Translations under genes and position numbers: made by a program | The notes under the pieces: generated by a model | The model's database searches: none | What the model was told of the DNA's origin: nothing | Seen by the model: only the letters and a program-made list of their open reading frames with translations | Part shown: positions 1-5,813 of the stretch, piece by piece | How the letters are laid out: every line of letters begins with the position of its first letter | Numbering within the stretch: the first letter of the stretch is position 1 | Source of the DNA: Nitrospira sp. UBA6909 | Lineage (GTDB): Bacteria; Nitrospirota; Nitrospiria; Nitrospirales; Nitrospiraceae | Direction: 5' to 3' | Assembly: GCA_002451055.1 (NCBI GenBank) | Contig: DKBD01000022.1 | Coordinates: 4,376 to 10,529 of the forward strand | DNA: 6,154 nucleotides

Positions 1-861
1 GAAGTGCTGGATCAGGGACACTTTGCGGTCACGGTTGAATACAACCCGCCGAAGGGTACCAATATCACCGGGATTATGGACAACGCCAAACAATTGGTCG
101 GGCGGGTCCATGGCGTCAACGTGACCGATAATACCGCTGCGGTGGTCCGCGCCGGTTCGTTGCCGGTTTGCCGGGTGCTGTATGAAATGGGGCATGATCC
201 GGTCATGCAGTTGACGTGTCGTGACCGTAATCGTATTGCGATGCAGTCTGATCTGCTGGGGGGGCATATCCTCGGCATCAGAAATATCCTGTGTCTGACG
301 GGAGATTATCCGACAGTCGGCGACCACAAGGAGGCGAAGCCGGTCTACGATCTCGATTCGGTCCAGGTGATGCAGCTTGTTAAAGGCTTGAATGACGGAC
401 ACGATATGGCCGGCAATAAGCTGGACGGCTCCACGGCCTTTACGATCGGGGCGGCTGCGACTCCGGAAGCCGATCTTGTGGGACCGATGCTGGCCAAGTT
501 CGAAGTCAAAGTCAAAGCCGGCGCGCAATTTTTCCAGACACAGGCGGTCTACAATCCCGATGTCTTTGCGAGCTTTATGAAGGCTGTGCGCCCATACAAG
601 GTGAAAGTGTTGGCCGGCATTCTCCTGTTGCGGAACGCGAAGATGGCGGAGTTCATGAATGCGAACATTCCTGGCATGTCGGTTCCGCAAGACATGATCG
701 ACGCCTTACGTGCGGCAGGCGACAAGTCGGAGGATGTGGGGGTTGAGATCGCCGTGCAGACCATCAACGCCGTACGCCCCCACTGCGACGGTGTCCATAT
801 CATGGCCATCAAAGGGATTCACCGAATCGGAGAAATCCTGAAGAAGGCTCACCTCGAATGA
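1..861 (+). CDS. metF: Methylenetetrahydrofolate reductase, MetF-type (5' end cut by the window)
   Basis: Reduces 5,10-methylene-THF to 5-methyl-THF on a flavin-bearing TIM barrel in the cytoplasm, feeding methionine synthesis or a methyl branch of C1 metabolism. The frame is open to base 1. A GTG at 4 could start it, but the codon before it is sense and the barrel's first strand begins almost at once, so a few codons are probably missing. Counting from that GTG, I see VTVEYNPPKGT (9-19; E12 fits the catalytic Glu of the family), QLTCRDRNR (69-77), LTGDYPTVGDH (98-108) and an AGAQFFQTQAVY stretch (172-183) matching the folate/flavin-binding strands. At about 285 residues it is the short form lacking a regulatory domain. 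The LTGDYPTVGDH and LAGILLLRNAKMAEFMN stretches resemble the acetogen-type MetF that works with MetV. Its stop overlaps panB by 4 bp (ATGA), so the two are probably translationally coupled. Family assignment is firm; the electron donor is unknown. Confidence 0.9.
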   Translation, partial: EVLDQGHFAVTVEYNPPKGTNITGIMDNAKQLVGRVHGVNVTDNTAAVVRAGSLPVCRVLYEMGHDPVMQLTCRDRNRIAMQSDLLGGHILGIRNILCLTGDYPTVGDHKEAKPVYDLDSVQVMQLVKGLNDGHDMAGNKLDGSTAFTIGAAATPEADLVGPMLAKFEVKVKAGAQFFQTQAVYNPDVFASFMKAVRPYKVKVLAGILLLRNAKMAEFMNANIPGMSVPQDMIDALRAAGDKSEDVGVEIAVQTINAVRPHCDGVHIMAIKGIHRIGEILKKAHLE

Positions 862-1649
862 TGACGGTTCCGGATCTTCGACGGTACAAACGTGAGCGGA
901 AGAAGGTGATTGTGGTGACCGCCTATGATGCGCTCTTTGCGCGTATTCTGGAGCAGGCGGGAATCGACACGATCTTGGTCGGTGATTCGCTTGGTGTCGT
1001 CGTGCAGGGAAAGTCGAATACGCTGTCTGTCACGATGGAGGAGATGCTCTACCACACACGGATTGTCGCAGGAGCAGCGCAGAAGTCCTTGGTCATCGGC
1101 GACATGCCGTTTATGTCGTATCAAGTCAGTAAAGGGGAGGCCCTGCGCAACGCGGGGCGATTTCTCCAAGCCGGTGCTCACGCGGTCAAGCTGGAAGGGG
1201 GCGCCGCCATCGTTGATCGTGTTGCGGCCATGACGGGCGTGGGGATTCCGGTCATCGGCCATCTTGGAATGACGCCTCAGTCGGTCCATCAATACGGTGG
1301 CTACAAGGTTCACGGGAAAGAGACGAATCAGGTGAAGAAGCTTGAGGCTGATGCCAAAGCCTTGGAGCAAGCTGGAGCTCAGGCGATCGTCCTGGAGGCG
1401 ATTCCCGCCGCTCTGGCCAAGACGATCACGGAACAGCTCTCCATTCCCACCATCGGCATCGGCGCCGGGCCGCATTGTGATGGGCAAGTGTTGGTGCTCT
1501 ACGATCTCCTCGGTCTGTTCGACGACTTCGTGCCGAAATTCGTCAAACCCTATGCCCATCTTAAAGCTGATGCGCTCCAAGCGCTCCGCCACTACAAAGA
1601 AGAAGTCGAGCAGGGAAAGTTTCCGTCGGACTCAGAGTCCTATCACTGA
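858..1649 (+). CDS. panB: 3-methyl-2-oxobutanoate hydroxymethyltransferase (ketopantoate hydroxymethyltransferase)
   Basis: First committed step of pantothenate (and so CoA) synthesis: transfers a hydroxymethyl group from 5,10-methylene-THF to 2-oxoisovalerate, giving ketopantoate. It is a cytoplasmic, Mg-dependent TIM-barrel enzyme. At 263 aa it has the usual family length. Visible motifs are VTAYDALFA (20-28), GDSLGVVVQG (42-51) with metal ligand D43, IGDMPFMSY (80-88) with D82, VKLEGG (110-115) with K111 and E113, IGHLGMTPQS (133-142) with H135, and VLEAIP (178-183) with E180 matching the E. coli general base E181. GIGAGPHCDGQVLV follows. The start lies in ATGATG, so either ATG (858 or 861) may be used; 858 gives the ATGA overlap with the metF stop. 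No panC or panD is in the window. Pairing with metF makes sense, as both consume methylene-THF. The 3' end overlaps the convergent apaH stop by 7 bp. Confidence 0.97.
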   Translation: MMTVPDLRRYKRERKKVIVVTAYDALFARILEQAGIDTILVGDSLGVVVQGKSNTLSVTMEEMLYHTRIVAGAAQKSLVIGDMPFMSYQVSKGEALRNAGRFLQAGAHAVKLEGGAAIVDRVAAMTGVGIPVIGHLGMTPQSVHQYGGYKVHGKETNQVKKLEADAKALEQAGAQAIVLEAIPAALAKTITEQLSIPTIGIGAGPHCDGQVLVLYDLLGLFDDFVPKFVKPYAHLKADALQALRHYKEEVEQGKFPSDSESYH

Positions 1650-2479
1650 TCGTCTGCTGCGAGGCGTTCTCTCCGTTTCATCCCGGCATGCTCGACCTGG
1701 AAGATCGAGCGATCTTCCAGCCGCAGGGCCGTCAATTGTCTGCCCCAGACGCAGCCGCTGTCCAGGGCGAGGTGGTTCGGCTCCAGGCGAAGACCGAGTG
1801 CCGCCCAATGACCGGTAATGATCGTCGCATCTGTGCTGCGTCGCCCGGGGATGCTGAACCAGGGGGAGAACCCGGCAGGAGTCTTATCGGGGGTTCCGGA
1901 AAAATAAGACATTTCCCCCGTCGGTGTGCAGGTTCTGATTCTCGTCAAGACACGCGCGATGCTTGCCAGTCGATCCATACCTTTGAGCGAAGGTGTCCAC
2001 TCCGGCGTCGGGCCGTGAAAAAGGTGTTGGAGAAAGGCTCGATAATCTGGGCCGGACAACGCGCTCTCCACGTCTCTCGCAAATTGCACCGTGTCTGCGA
2101 TTGTCCATTGCGGGAGCACCCCGGCATGGATCATGAGGTACTCGCGCTCGCGGTGATGTAGGGGCTGTTTTCGAAGCCAAACGAGTAGCTCTTCCCGGTC
2201 AGGAGCGGCCAGGACATCCTGGATCGTATCCTTCGGTCGGAGCGGCATGATGCCTTCCGCGACGGCCAGCAGAAACAAGTCGTGATTCCCGAGTGCAACC
2301 CGTACTGCTTGTCCGAGCTGTTTGATGGAGCGAAGGACACCGAGAGAGTCTGGGCCTCGGTTGACCAGGTCGCCGACGAGCCAGAGCCGATCGCCTTGGG
2401 GCCGGAAGGAAATACGATCGAGCAGATGGCGGAGAGAGTTGAAACATCCTTGAATGTCGCCGATTGCGTAGGTGGCCAT
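1643..2479 (-). CDS. apaH: Symmetrical bis(5'-nucleosyl)-tetraphosphatase (Ap4A hydrolase)
   Basis: Cleaves Ap4A symmetrically to two ADP and related NpnN dinucleotides. In other bacteria this limits alarmone build-up and Np4 capping of RNA. It is a cytoplasmic metallophosphatase of the PPP/calcineurin-like fold. The 278 residues match the usual length of about 280. The metal-site blocks are in order: GDIQGC (7-12), GDLVNRGP (36-43), GNHD (64-67), then MIHAGVLPQW and TGHWAALGL as the two histidine blocks, and ALDSGCVWGRQLTALRLED near the C-terminus, typical of ApaH. The ATG start is placed three residues before the first beta strand (YAIGD); the bases upstream give only a weak ribosome binding site. 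It lies downstream of queF with a gap of about 100 bp and may be in the same transcript. Its TGA overlaps the end of panB tail to tail, leaving no room for a dedicated terminator. Confidence 0.95.
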   Translation of the reverse strand: MATYAIGDIQGCFNSLRHLLDRISFRPQGDRLWLVGDLVNRGPDSLGVLRSIKQLGQAVRVALGNHDLFLLAVAEGIMPLRPKDTIQDVLAAPDREELLVWLRKQPLHHREREYLMIHAGVLPQWTIADTVQFARDVESALSGPDYRAFLQHLFHGPTPEWTPSLKGMDRLASIARVLTRIRTCTPTGEMSYFSGTPDKTPAGFSPWFSIPGRRSTDATIITGHWAALGLRLEPNHLALDSGCVWGRQLTALRLEDRSIFQVEHAGMKRRERLAADDQ

Positions 2480-2525
2480 AGGGCAAACGCGTCATTCGTC
2501 AGTGGTCATGCGTCATCCGAAAGAA

Positions 2526-2543
2526 CGGGACGCACAAATCCCG
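2526..2543 (-). terminator. Weak hairpin plus pyrimidine run between queF and apaH
   Basis: Read on the - strand after the queF stop: CGGGA, an 8-nt loop, TCCCG, then TTCTTTC. The 5-bp stem is short and the T run is interrupted, so it would at best be a leaky attenuator before apaH. It could be chance. Confidence 0.22.
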
Positions 2544-2579
2544 AGTCGATTGAGACTTGATGAGTCACGAATAACGAGT

Positions 2580-2981
2580 CTAGGGGTACCGGGCTTCGAT
2601 CTTACTTGAGAGACCTCCTCGAGCTGTAAACGTGCCGGTCACCTTCGCCCATACCGGTCGGCAAGCCTGTACGACGTCCTGGAGGATGCGGTTCACGGCG
2701 TTTTCGTAAAAGATGCCGAGGTCACGATAGGCGTGGATGTACATCTTGAGAGATTTCAGCTCCAGACACTCCTTATCCGGCATATAGTGGAGCGTGATGG
2801 TGCCGAAATCGGGCAGCTCCGTCTTTGGGCAAATGGCCGTGTATTCGGGGATTTCGATCGTAATCTCGTAGCCCTTATACTGATTGGGAAAGGTTTCAAT
2901 GTCGGGCAACGGCGCGGTAATTCCGCTTCTCGCATGCTCCTCGTTGTAGCCCAGCTTCGTCGTCTTTCGCGTGCTCCTCAT
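2580..2981 (-). CDS. queF: NADPH-dependent 7-cyano-7-deazaguanine (preQ0) reductase, short QueF type
   Basis: Reduces the nitrile of preQ0 to the amine preQ1 with two NADPH, in the queuosine tRNA modification pathway. It has the tunnelling (T-fold) form and acts in the cytoplasm. With the ATG at 2981 it is 133 aa, the unimodular size. The catalytic block EYTAICPKTELPDFGTI gives the nucleophile C51 and the acid/base D58. The QueF signature follows as LELKSLKMYIHAYRD, then FYENAVN. I chose the 2981 ATG because it begins RSTRKTTKLGY directly at the conserved region and purine-rich GGAGGGAGAAGCAGGG lies upstream. An in-frame start at 3074 would add 31 residues, but these would be encoded across the left arm of the inverted repeat and look unconserved. 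No other queuosine genes are nearby, and I saw no preQ1-riboswitch signature upstream. apaH follows on the same strand. Confidence 0.94.
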   Translation of the reverse strand: MRSTRKTTKLGYNEEHARSGITAPLPDIETFPNQYKGYEITIEIPEYTAICPKTELPDFGTITLHYMPDKECLELKSLKMYIHAYRDLGIFYENAVNRILQDVVQACRPVWAKVTGTFTARGGLSSKIEARYP

Positions 2982-3004
2982 GTTCCCTGCTTCTCCCTCC
3001 ACTC

Positions 3005-3121
3005 CGGGCCGGTCGGGATGCCTCTTCACTGCGCGCATGCACCGAGCACCGACCCTTATCTGGAATTCAATCAATCTTGTGTGCGCGGTGCGCGAGCAAA
3101 GGAGGTATCCCGACCGGCCCG
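3005..3121. repeat. 20-bp inverted repeat with 77-bp spacer, between the MetV-like gene and queF
   Basis: The left arm 3005-3024 (CGGGCCGGTCGGGATGCCTC) and the right arm 3102-3121 (GAGGTATCCCGACCGGCCCG) are reverse complements at 19 of 20 positions. The odd pair (3020/3106) is G·U in a + strand transcript and C·A in a - strand one. On the + strand the stem can extend two more pairs (3025/3101 wobble, 3026/3100). The spacer is GC-rich, with its own short palindromes (TGCGCGCA at 3030-3037; CGCG pairs at 3084-3087 and 3091-3094). The right arm ends one base before the MetV-like gene's stop codon. It could be a REP-doublet/MITE-like element, or a processing or stability hairpin between the two genes. 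Confidence 0.8.
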
Positions 3122-3122
3122 C

Positions 3123-3371
3123 TCACACCTGTTTCATCCATTCGGTCCGGCCGATTTTCTCCAGTTCGACATACAGTGAGACCCAGGGGCAGTTCATGTC
3201 CGGATAGACCTCACAGAACCCGCCTTTGCGCACACCCCCACAGGGGCCGTGCGCCATAAACTTCGGGCATTCGGCCTTCGGCGAGTTGTCCGGAATCGGG
3301 GGGCGTTTATGAACTCCACCGACATTGGTTCCCGCATCGTCCTCGCCTGGTATCAGCACGCGAAGAGGCAT
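3123..3371 (-). CDS. Small four-cysteine protein, MTHFR C-terminal / MetV-like zinc domain
   Basis: A stand-alone protein of 82 aa from the ATG at 3371, or 94 aa from a TTG at 3407. Neither start has a good ribosome binding site. The C-terminal half reads ECPKFMAHGPCGGVRKGG followed by FCEVYPDMNCPWVSLYVELE, with cysteines at 35, 44, 53 and 61 (from the ATG). The GPCGG, G-x-CEV and C-x-W steps match, from memory, the cysteine-rich C-terminal MTHFR domain (Pfam MTHFR_C type) and the corresponding part of MetV, the partner of MetF in acetogens. The four cysteines probably hold a metal, likely zinc; that is inference. The first 30 or so residues are rich in Pro and Gly and look disordered. No membrane segment or signal peptide is visible. 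A short MetF of the matching type lies about 2.3 kb away on the other strand, so a functional link is plausible. It is the first gene of the leftward group leading to queF and apaH. Confidence 0.72.
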   Translation of the reverse strand: MPLRVLIPGEDDAGTNVGGVHKRPPIPDNSPKAECPKFMAHGPCGGVRKGGFCEVYPDMNCPWVSLYVELEKIGRTEWMKQV

Positions 3372-3566
3372 AGCCGACAGTGTAAACGGATTGAGATGGA
3401 TCGGCAATCACTGCGCCCAATTTTTGTGTCATAGCGGAAACTTTCCGAAGGTTTTTCCAGCATTCGCGTTATTATGTAACAATTTGGGGCGAATGGCCTA
3501 CCTGCTTCATGGTTGCTAGGCCTTCTTTCGGAGGCCATGGGCCTTCTGAGAAGTTGAGGTGCTAAC
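3372..3566. other. Intergenic region between divergent transcription units, left part
   Basis: No convincing gene. It must contain the promoter of the leftward MetV-like/queF group, but I could not find a good -35/-10 pair. A CATAAT-like hexamer on the - strand (3471-3476) has no matching -35. Short symmetric pieces occur: CGGAAACTTTCCG at 3435-3447, GGCCT/AGGCC-type pairs around 3519-3535, and CTTCTGAGAAG at 3543-3553. Confidence 0.5.
3435..3447. promoter_or_regulatory. 13-bp perfect palindrome, possible operator
   Basis: CGGAAACTTTCCG is perfectly symmetric about a single central base. It lies 64 bp upstream of the MetV-like ATG, where an operator for the leftward group could sit. Only one copy is seen, and no regulator is encoded nearby, so function is speculative. 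Confidence 0.25.
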
Positions 3567-3626
3567 ATGGACGGTATACTCTGTCTGGGTCACTCGCGCG
3601 GCACACTCGTCAGAGTGCACCTGTAA
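3567..3626 (+). CDS. Possible 19-codon mini-ORF upstream of the OFOR promoter
   Basis: An ATG at 3567 is preceded by GAGG with 7 bases between (TTGAGGTGCTAAC then ATG), a good ribosome binding site. It reads MDGILCLGHSRGTLVRVHL and ends at TAA 3624-3626, five bases before the TTGACA of the next promoter. It has no known motif. It would need a transcript starting upstream of the main OFOR promoter, and I see no clear one. It may be chance or a remnant. Confidence 0.2.
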   Translation: MDGILCLGHSRGTLVRVHL

Positions 3627-3630
3627 GAGA

Positions 3631-3660
3631 TTGACAGCCTTTTTTCAGCTTTGCTAGGAT
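3631..3660 (+). promoter_or_regulatory. Sigma70-type promoter for the OFOR operon
   Basis: A perfect -35 TTGACA (3631-3636), an 18-bp spacer containing a run of six T, then -10 TAGGAT (3655-3660, four of six to consensus, with the outer TA and AT conserved). Transcription should begin near 3667, giving a leader of about 145 nt before the beta-subunit ATG at 3813. This is the best promoter match in the window and faces the operon. Confidence 0.65.
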
Positions 3661-3666
3661 GCTGGG

Positions 3667-3812
3667 CTACACGATGATGTTGGAAGACTTGGTCGAATCA
3701 TCATCTATCCCCATCGTCCTCGGCGTGTTTCTTGAGTTCGGTTGCGCAGAGCAACATTCTATAACGTGAACAACGACAGGCCGGCGTCCGCGGCAGATAA
3801 TGGAGGTGCTCG
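3667..3812 (+). promoter_or_regulatory. Untranslated leader of the OFOR operon
   Basis: About 145 nt of predicted 5' UTR with no ORF worth calling. It holds GATGATG (3673-3679) facing CATCATC (3699-3705). ACGATG (3671-3676) could instead pair with CATCGT (3712-3717). A small hairpin GTTGC-GCAGA-GCAAC spans 3741-3755. It ends in a strong ribosome binding site, GGAGGTG at 3802-3808; six bases separate GGAGG from the ATG. I could not match it to a TPP, SAM or other known riboswitch consensus. Confidence 0.4.
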
Positions 3813-4715
3813 ATGAGTCTCGATTATGTGAAATTTTCAAACGGTTTTGAAAAGTTCATGCCGAAAGAATATCGGGACATGGTTGAACATGGCCCGTTTG
3901 GAAAGAAGGTCTCGGTCTCCCAGGTGGGGAGCTTCAAGGAAATACTGGAAGAGCACCCCATGTGCGCTGGTTGCGCCATGACGCTGTTCATCCGGCTCGC
4001 CATCGTTGCCTTCCCTAATCCCGAAGACACGATCACGGTCGGCACCGCTGGGTGCGGACGTCTGGCCATTTCCCAGGCTGCGATTCCCTTTGTCTATGGT
4101 AACTACGGAGACCAGAATGGAGTGGCGAGCGGCCTGTCTCGAGGCTTGCGCTTACGCTTCGGTGATAAACCGAAAGATGTGGTCGTAATGGCAGGAGACG
4201 GGGGCACGGCGGACATCGGCTTTCAGCAAGTGCTCCATTCATGGTTCCGCAAGGAACGGTTCACGACGATTATGTTGGACAACGAGGTGTATGGAAACAC
4301 TGGTGGTCAGGAGAGCGGGATGACCAACCGAGGCGCGGTGTTGAAAATGGCTCCTCTGGGAAAGAAGTTTGAGAAGATGGACATGGTGCAGATGGCGAAG
4401 GTTGCCGGCTGCGCCTATGTCGCGACCGTCGTTCCCAATAATCCACGCCGCGTGGAAAGCGTGATCAAGAAAGCGGTGTTGATCGCCCGCGAGGTGGGGT
4501 CGTCCTACATCCAGGCCTACACATCCTGCAACATTGAGTATGCCATTCCGACCGATAAGGTTATGGAGGATGCAAAAGAGGTTGAGAACGATCGGTATCA
4601 GTTCACGGAGTATGTCAGCGAAGAAGCGAAACAGTACCTCACGGAGCGCTACGGCTATAAGGAATTTCTCGCCAAGCCGGCTGCTCCTGCCGCCGCGATT
4701 CCCGGCAAGGTCTAA
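3813..4715 (+). CDS. 2-oxoacid:ferredoxin oxidoreductase, beta subunit (pyruvate or 2-oxoglutarate)
   Basis: ThDP-binding catalytic subunit of an OFOR. The enzyme interconverts a 2-oxoacid and CoA with acyl-CoA, CO2 and reduced ferredoxin. In reductive TCA organisms it runs as a carboxylase on acetyl-CoA (POR) or succinyl-CoA (OGOR). In its 300 aa I see CAGC (C51, C54), GTAGCGR (C81) and TSCN (C239), the four-cysteine set that holds the proximal [4Fe-4S] cluster in this family. The ThDP/Mg motif is GDGGTADIG (128-136) through LDNEVYGNTGGQ (155-166) with N157. The C-terminus is an Ala/Pro-rich tail. The start has an excellent ribosome binding site. It is first in the operon, with no alpha subunit upstream, unlike layouts where alpha precedes beta. 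Nothing in the sequence alone separates porB from forB, so no symbol is given. Confidence 0.93.
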   Translation: MSLDYVKFSNGFEKFMPKEYRDMVEHGPFGKKVSVSQVGSFKEILEEHPMCAGCAMTLFIRLAIVAFPNPEDTITVGTAGCGRLAISQAAIPFVYGNYGDQNGVASGLSRGLRLRFGDKPKDVVVMAGDGGTADIGFQQVLHSWFRKERFTTIMLDNEVYGNTGGQESGMTNRGAVLKMAPLGKKFEKMDMVQMAKVAGCAYVATVVPNNPRRVESVIKKAVLIAREVGSSYIQAYTSCNIEYAIPTDKVMEDAKEVENDRYQFTEYVSEEAKQYLTERYGYKEFLAKPAAPAAAIPGKV

Positions 4716-4736
4716 GCGTTCACGAGGAGGTCAACC

Positions 4737-5456
4737 ATGGCAAAGCGTTTCAATATTCGGATGGCGGGCGTGGGAGGTCAGGGCGTCGTGACCGGTTCGC
4801 ACATCCTCAGCACCGCGGTCATCAATGCCGGCGGCGAAAGTACCATCGTGCCGTTCTACGGATCGGAAAAGCGAATGGCGCCGGTCGAGAGCTATGTCCG
4901 GGTGTCAGACGAGCCGATTTACGAGATCGGAGAGATCACATTCCCGCATATCATCATCATCTTCCACCCGCAGGTCATTACGCATGGCAAGTCCTACACC
5001 ATGCCGTTCTACTTCGGTTTGAAGGAAGATGGGATCGCGTTGATCAACAACGACGGACCGATGAAGCTGCACAAAGATCAGGCACGTGAACTGGAAGAGC
5101 GCCGGGCGAAGCTCTACTACATCCCAGCCACGAAGATTTCGTTGGAAGTGTCTGGTATGGATCTCGCGACGAACATGGCGCTGATGGGTTGTATTGGGGC
5201 CATCACAGGGCTGACGAACATGGAGGCGCTGGAGCAGGCTGTGAAGGACCGGTTCCTTGGCAAAGGATTCGTCGTGTCCGGTGGTACGGCGGCGTTGGAC
5301 AGTGTCGTCGAGCGGAAGTTCAAGAAGAAACAGGAACTAATCGAAAAAAACGTCGCCGTTATGCGGGCAGCGTGGAATTATGCTGTCGATCATGGGTGGG
5401 CGGCGAAGGACATCACGCGCGTTGAGGCGCCGGTGGCTGCTGCCGCGACGGCCTAA
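4737..5456 (+). CDS. 2-oxoacid:ferredoxin oxidoreductase, gamma subunit
   Basis: Gamma (domain III-type) subunit of the OFOR, which helps form the CoA-binding and inter-domain part of the enzyme. In its 239 aa the N-terminal AGVGGQGVVTGSHIL (10-24) is the family hallmark glycine-rich GxGGQG loop. PFYGSEKRMAPVESYVRVSDEPI follows, matching the conserved stretch with a G-x-E-x-R-x-G/A pattern. GMDLATNMALMGCIGAITG is the helix near the C-terminal third. It ends in an Ala-rich tail (EAPVAAAATA), similar in character to that of the beta subunit. The ribosome binding site GAGGAGG (4724-4730) lies six bases from the ATG; the gap to beta is 21 bp. Family assignment is secure; substrate is not determined. 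Confidence 0.92.
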   Translation: MAKRFNIRMAGVGGQGVVTGSHILSTAVINAGGESTIVPFYGSEKRMAPVESYVRVSDEPIYEIGEITFPHIIIIFHPQVITHGKSYTMPFYFGLKEDGIALINNDGPMKLHKDQARELEERRAKLYYIPATKISLEVSGMDLATNMALMGCIGAITGLTNMEALEQAVKDRFLGKGFVVSGGTAALDSVVERKFKKKQELIEKNVAVMRAAWNYAVDHGWAAKDITRVEAPVAAAATA

Positions 5457-5467
5457 AAAGGAGCACC

Positions 5468-5791
5468 ATGTATCTTGTAGCCGATATTAGCGTCGAAATC
5501 TGTGCTGCCAAGAGCTGCAAGCTGTGCACGCAATATTGCCCGGAGGCGAACACCATACTCTACAGCGACGAGATGGGGAAGGATCAAGGGTTCAAGTATG
5601 GGTCGGCCTATGTGGCGGTTGACCGTTGCAAGGGTTGTGCGCAGTGCGTGTGGGTGTGCGATACCATGGCGAAGAACAACGCGATTAAGATGATCATGAT
5701 CGATCAGCTGCCAAAAGTCGCGTTGACGGAAAACATCACCTACGGCGAAAAGAGCACGACGGCCATGTTGGCCAGTCCAGTCGTCGGGTAA
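5468..5791 (+). CDS. 2-oxoacid:ferredoxin oxidoreductase, delta subunit (2x[4Fe-4S] ferredoxin-like)
   Basis: A small iron-sulfur subunit that passes electrons between the catalytic core and soluble ferredoxin. Its 107 aa hold eight cysteines in two groups: C12-x4-C17-x2-C20-x3-C24-P and C54-x2-C57-x2-C60-x3-C64. The second group is the usual ferredoxin spacing; the first has x4 instead of x2 between its first two cysteines. About 29 residues (25-53) separate the groups, longer than in a minimal ferredoxin. The last cysteine is followed by Asp rather than Pro. The C-terminal 35 residues have no cysteine and probably wrap onto another subunit. AAGGAG (5458-5463) lies four bases from the ATG, and the gap to the gamma gene is 11 bp, so it is clearly co-transcribed. 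Confidence 0.88.
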   Translation: MYLVADISVEICAAKSCKLCTQYCPEANTILYSDEMGKDQGFKYGSAYVAVDRCKGCAQCVWVCDTMAKNNAIKMIMIDQLPKVALTENITYGEKSTTAMLASPVVG

Positions 5792-5813
5792 TCGTCAGGA
5801 AAGGGGAGCGGAT

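Noticed and set aside
849..1592. Long open frame (247 codons) on the - strand opposite panB
   Set aside because: Lies entirely antisense to a clear panB with intact catalytic residues, and its translation is Arg/His-rich without motifs. It is a shadow of GC-rich codon use.
1688..2161. Open frame of 157 codons on the + strand across apaH
   Set aside because: Antisense to apaH, which has all its metal-binding motifs. No ribosome binding site or recognisable domain.
2982..3074. N-terminal extension of queF from a start at 3074
   Set aside because: The extra 31 residues are encoded across the left repeat arm, are Arg-rich, and precede the conserved RSTRKTTKLGY start. The 2981 ATG fits family length.
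2733..3179. Open frame of 148 codons on the + strand across queF and the inverted repeat
   Set aside because: Antisense to queF for most of its length. The translation shows no family features.
3667..3812. TPP riboswitch ahead of the ThDP-dependent subunit
   Set aside because: Neither the CTGAGA element nor the conserved TPP-aptamer second arm is present, and OFOR genes are not usual TPP riboswitch targets.
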